DNA from: Rhodoferax sp.
GTDB lineage: Bacteria; Pseudomonadota; Gammaproteobacteria; Burkholderiales; Burkholderiaceae_C
Reading direction: 5' to 3'
Length of the DNA: 64,000 nt
Assembly (NCBI GenBank): GCA_031291295.1
Contig: JARLJI010000260.1
Coordinates: 1-64,000 of the forward strand
The position numbers and the translations under genes were made by a program. This document shows positions 61,692 through 64,000 of this stretch, piece after piece; position 1 is the first letter of the stretch; every line of letters begins with the position of its first letter. The notes beneath the pieces were generated by a model. That model was not told the DNA's origin. It worked only from the letters and a program-made list of their open reading frames with translations, and made no database searches.

Positions 61692-62135
61692 ATGTCTGAA
61701 TCCAACACACCCAGTTCCACGACCAAAGACAAACTGATCGCCGACATGAAGCGCATCGTCGCCGATGCCGATGAGCTCCTGCGCGCCACCGCCGATCAAG
61801 CCAGCGAGAAGGTCGCCGGCTTGCGCACCCGCCTTCAGGCAAACCTGAAAGCGGCATCAGGCCGATTTGTCGAGTTCGCGGCCACGGACGTCGACGAAAC
61901 CACGCAAGACATCCGGGACGCGCTGCAAAAAATCTCGGACGCGGCCAATCAAGCGGCTGAAGCCGCCAGCGAAGCGGCGCACAAGGCCGAGGAATCGGTC
62001 AAAAAGGCGGACAAGTCCGGCAAAGAAGCGGCCCAGCACGCCGCGACAGCCGCCAGGGATGCGACCCAGAAAGCAGTTGCAGCCACCAGGGAGGCTGCTG
62101 ACAAGGCATTGGATGCGATGAAGAATTGGATGTGA
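61692..62135 (+). CDS. DUF883/ElaB-YqjD-like N-terminus joined to an Ala/Lys repeat tail
   Basis: The 147-residue product begins with a stretch like ElaB/YqjD-type DUF883 proteins (KLIADMKRIVADADELLRAT, ADQASEKVAGLRTRLQANLK). The usual C-terminal membrane segment is absent. Instead a repeat region (KADKSGKEAAQHAATAARDA, TQKAVAATREAADKALDAMK) closely resembles the end of the secreted repeat protein encoded just upstream. The two genes therefore share a domain by duplication or exchange. DUF883 proteins attach ribosomes to the membrane in stationary phase in E. coli; without the membrane anchor, that role is doubtful here. Confidence 0.7.
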   Translation: MSESNTPSSTTKDKLIADMKRIVADADELLRATADQASEKVAGLRTRLQANLKAASGRFVEFAATDVDETTQDIRDALQKISDAANQAAEAASEAAHKAEESVKKADKSGKEAAQHAATAARDATQKAVAATREAADKALDAMKNWM

Positions 62136-62328
62136 TGAGGGGAATGGCCCATAAGGCCAAAGACGCCATCCACCAGTAGTTCTTGGCAAGCACGAACCGG
62201 CCGCATCGGTGGGCGGGGCGTGTGGAAGACATAGGCGCTGGCGACGCTTTCCCACCCGGCGACGGGTATTGCGCGGCACCACCATGAAATCCAGTTATTC
62301 AGGTCACCCCTTCAAGAGGATCACCATC

Positions 62329-63030
62329 ATGCAAAACGAAACAGTCAACACTATGGGCGGCGGCAACGATGCAGCGATGCTCGAAGCTGAAGTGCGTAAC
62401 GCCGTCGAGCAGGGTCACGATGTGCAGAAAATCGTGCGGCAGCTCACCTTGCGCAAGATCAGTGCGCGCTCGCTTGACATCGAATCCCTGCGACAGATCG
62501 CGCATGCCGTGCTGAGCGGCGCGCGGGCCGGCGCACAAAAGGAGTTGCAGCAGTCAGCGGCGCAAACCGAAATCATGCGGACACGTCTCAAACAGGCCGT
62601 CGCAGGGCTGGACGCGGCACTGGCGCAGTTTGCCGAAGCCACCAAACTGGCGCTGGAAGAAGCGGCGGCCCGGGCACAGACATTTTCCCGTGAGGACCTC
62701 GCCCGGGCGCGCACCGACCTGGAAAGCCTGGAGGCGATGTTCCTGGAAACACTGCAAAGCTCGGCCTCGGGTGCCAAGGATGCCGCAGGAGAAATCCTGT
62801 CCGATCTGGCAAGGCACGCTCGCCTCTATGGCTCCGCCGTGCGCGCGCAGTTGAAGGAAACCCTGGCCGTCATTACGCACCAGCTTGGCACGGCGGGACG
62901 CACTCAGGTTGTTGCCGGCTTGCATCTGGCACAAGCCACTTCCGACCTGCTGCGCCAAATCGCTGCCGGCGTGCTCACCGGCCTGGCCGATCACGTCAAA
63001 CCCGGCCATCCCCAAGGCAAGGGCGACTGA
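62329..63030 (+). CDS. Conserved hypothetical helical protein
   Basis: A 233-residue protein from MQNETVNTMGGGNDAAMLEA, with AGAGGA about nine bases upstream; an alternative ATG at 62284 would add 15 residues. It is predicted mostly helical, rich in Ala, Gln and Leu (ARAGAQKELQQSAAQTEIMR, FAEATKLALEEAAARAQTFS), with no membrane segment or catalytic motif. Its stop overlaps the UbiB-type gene start (TGATG). Translational coupling to a kinase-like gene suggests a partner or regulatory role. I do not recognise a named family with certainty. Confidence 0.65.
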   Translation: MQNETVNTMGGGNDAAMLEAEVRNAVEQGHDVQKIVRQLTLRKISARSLDIESLRQIAHAVLSGARAGAQKELQQSAAQTEIMRTRLKQAVAGLDAALAQFAEATKLALEEAAARAQTFSREDLARARTDLESLEAMFLETLQSSASGAKDAAGEILSDLARHARLYGSAVRAQLKETLAVITHQLGTAGRTQVVAGLHLAQATSDLLRQIAAGVLTGLADHVKPGHPQGKGD

Positions 63031-64000
63031 TGCTGTGGCAGGCGCTGACGGCAGTGCGCGACCTCGGCCGCCTGCACGACATCGCCTCGATCCTGGTCCG
63101 CTACGGCTTCGGCGACATGGTGCGCCGGATGGGGCTGGCCGATGCGCTGGAGCGGGCCGGGCGGGCGCTGCACTGGAACGAAGCGCGGGAACTGGCGCAC
63201 CTGGAGCCGCCCGCCCGGGTGCGCCGGGCGCTGGAGGAATTGGGCCCGACCTTTGTCAAGCTCGGCCAGGTGCTGGCCACCCGCATCGACCTGTTCGAGC
63301 CGGAATGGATCATTGAATTCGGCAAGCTGCAGGACAGCACGCCGGCCGCGCCCTGGGCCGACATTCGTCAGCAACTCTGCGAAGACCTGGGCTCCCCGCC
63401 CGAGGAGGTGTTCGCCACCTTCGATCCCGAGCCGCTGGCGGCCGCCTCCATCGCACAGGTGCACCGCGCCCGCTTCGAAGACGGCAGTGAGGTGGTAGTC
63501 AAAGTACGTCGGCCTGGCATCCGGCCGATCATCGAGGCCGACCTGCGCTGGCTCGCCAGACTGGCGAAACTCGCGGAGGGGGAAAGTCCGGAACTGCGCG
63601 CCTTTCGCCCGCAGGAAGTGGTGCGCCAGTTTAGCCAGTCGCTGCGGCGCGAACTCGATTTCGCTGGCGAATGCCGCAACGCCGAGCACATCGCGGAAAA
63701 TTTTGCCGACTATGCCGACCCGGACTCGCCCGCTCTCCCGCCCAGCGGGGAAGTGGTGCAAACAGAGGCACCCGAGGAGGTGCCCGCCATCATCGTCATT
63801 CCCCGCGTCTATTGGCAGTGGACCGGCGAGCGGGTGTGCGTGCAGGAATTCATAGCCGGCATTTCCGGGCGCAAGCTTGCCACCGTCGATCAGGCCGGCC
63901 TGGATCGCAAGGTCCTCGCCCGGCGCGGCGCGCGCGCGGTGCTGAAGATGATCGTCGAGGATGGCTTCTTCCACGCCGACCCGCACCCCGGCAACGTGTT
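63030..64000 (+). CDS. ABC1/UbiB-family atypical kinase, 5' part, cut by the window edge
   Basis: From ATG 63030 the frame is open to the right edge (323 residues). It has ALEELGPTFVKLGQVLATRI (the KxGQ motif), ASIAQVHRARFEDGSEVVVK, VRRPG, ELDFAGECRNAEHIAENFAD and, near the edge, FFHADPHPGNV. These are UbiB/ABC1 signatures; such proteins support ubiquinone synthesis or lipid homeostasis. The order of an unknown helical protein followed by ABC1 kinase differs from the ubiE-ubiJ-ubiB operon, so it may be an ABC1 paralogue rather than UbiB itself. Confidence 0.9.
   Translation, partial: MLWQALTAVRDLGRLHDIASILVRYGFGDMVRRMGLADALERAGRALHWNEARELAHLEPPARVRRALEELGPTFVKLGQVLATRIDLFEPEWIIEFGKLQDSTPAAPWADIRQQLCEDLGSPPEEVFATFDPEPLAAASIAQVHRARFEDGSEVVVKVRRPGIRPIIEADLRWLARLAKLAEGESPELRAFRPQEVVRQFSQSLRRELDFAGECRNAEHIAENFADYADPDSPALPPSGEVVQTEAPEEVPAIIVIPRVYWQWTGERVCVQEFIAGISGRKLATVDQAGLDRKVLARRGARAVLKMIVEDGFFHADPHPGNV

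Noticed and set aside
62991-63986. 331-residue minus-strand frame opposite the ABC1 kinase gene
   Set aside because: The plus strand carries KxGQ and HADPHPGN motifs; the minus frame has none.

Overview
The window looks like a chromosomal segment of a high-GC betaproteobacterium of the order Burkholderiales, most likely the family Comamonadaceae (Rhodoferax/Polaromonas-like). This is an inference from protein character, operon style, a Comamonadaceae-type intergenic repeat near 59.0 kb and dense CoA-ester catabolism. No rRNA, tRNA or CRISPR array was recognised.

Layout. (1) 1-3.3 kb is a scrapyard of mobile DNA: the start of a tyrosine-type integrase gene, an IS110 fragment, an IS630 element with a -1 frameshift signal, a chimeric IS5/IS3 transposase ORF, and a second, multiply broken copy of the integrase. 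(2) 3.7-10.4 kb, all leftward, holds a DUF2889 gene, panC, a collapsed panB, bioB, bioD, bioF, bioA, panD and the 3' scrap of another bioB: a mixed pantothenate and biotin operon with signs of rearrangement. (3) 10.4-20.6 kb is a leftward nine-gene acyl-CoA operon: crotonase, two CaiB CoA-transferases, acetoacetyl-CoA synthetase, a BadI/MenB-like ring hydrolase, an acyl-CoA dehydrogenase, an MmgE/PrpD protein, a CitE-like CoA-ester lyase and a small citrate-synthase-like protein. (4) 21.1-24.9 kb is a marR-hlyD-emrB-usp efflux and stress operon. (5) 25.3-27.9 kb is a 730-residue protein with a C-terminal nuclease-like motif, abutting a broken Phd/RelE toxin-antitoxin module.

(6) 28.0-55.3 kb is a large catabolic island built around divergent transcription at 33.8 kb. 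Leftward lie a TetR regulator, an acyl-CoA ligase, etfB, etfA and a second acyl-CoA ligase. Rightward lie acyl-CoA dehydrogenase, thiolase, FadB/J-type fusion, the two subunits of a biotin-dependent acyl-CoA carboxylase, two translationally coupled acyl-CoA dehydrogenases, MoxR and VWA (CoxE-like) proteins, a Nudix-MBL fusion, a PaaI-type thioesterase, an AtuA (DUF1446) protein, another dehydrogenase and a TetR regulator. A leftward DUF35 - thiolase-like - alpha/beta hydrolase operon faces it. The combination resembles acyclic-terpenoid or branched acyl-CoA degradation (Atu/Liu type): ligases activate acids, dehydrogenases pass electrons to the local ETF, the carboxylase handles beta-methyl branches, and the thiolase, FadJ and aldolase-like proteins shorten the chain.

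(7) 55.3-58.9 kb is a second mobile region: an IS91 remnant, an IstB scrap, and an IS1595-type unit bounded by 23-bp perfect inverted repeats carrying an intact DUF4105 gene as apparent passenger. (8) 59.4-64 kb contains a crotonase, a TetR regulator with a clear operator, and a run of helical Ala/Lys-rich proteins (one secreted and LEA-like, one DUF883-like, one unknown) coupled to a UbiB/ABC1-type kinase gene that runs off the right edge.
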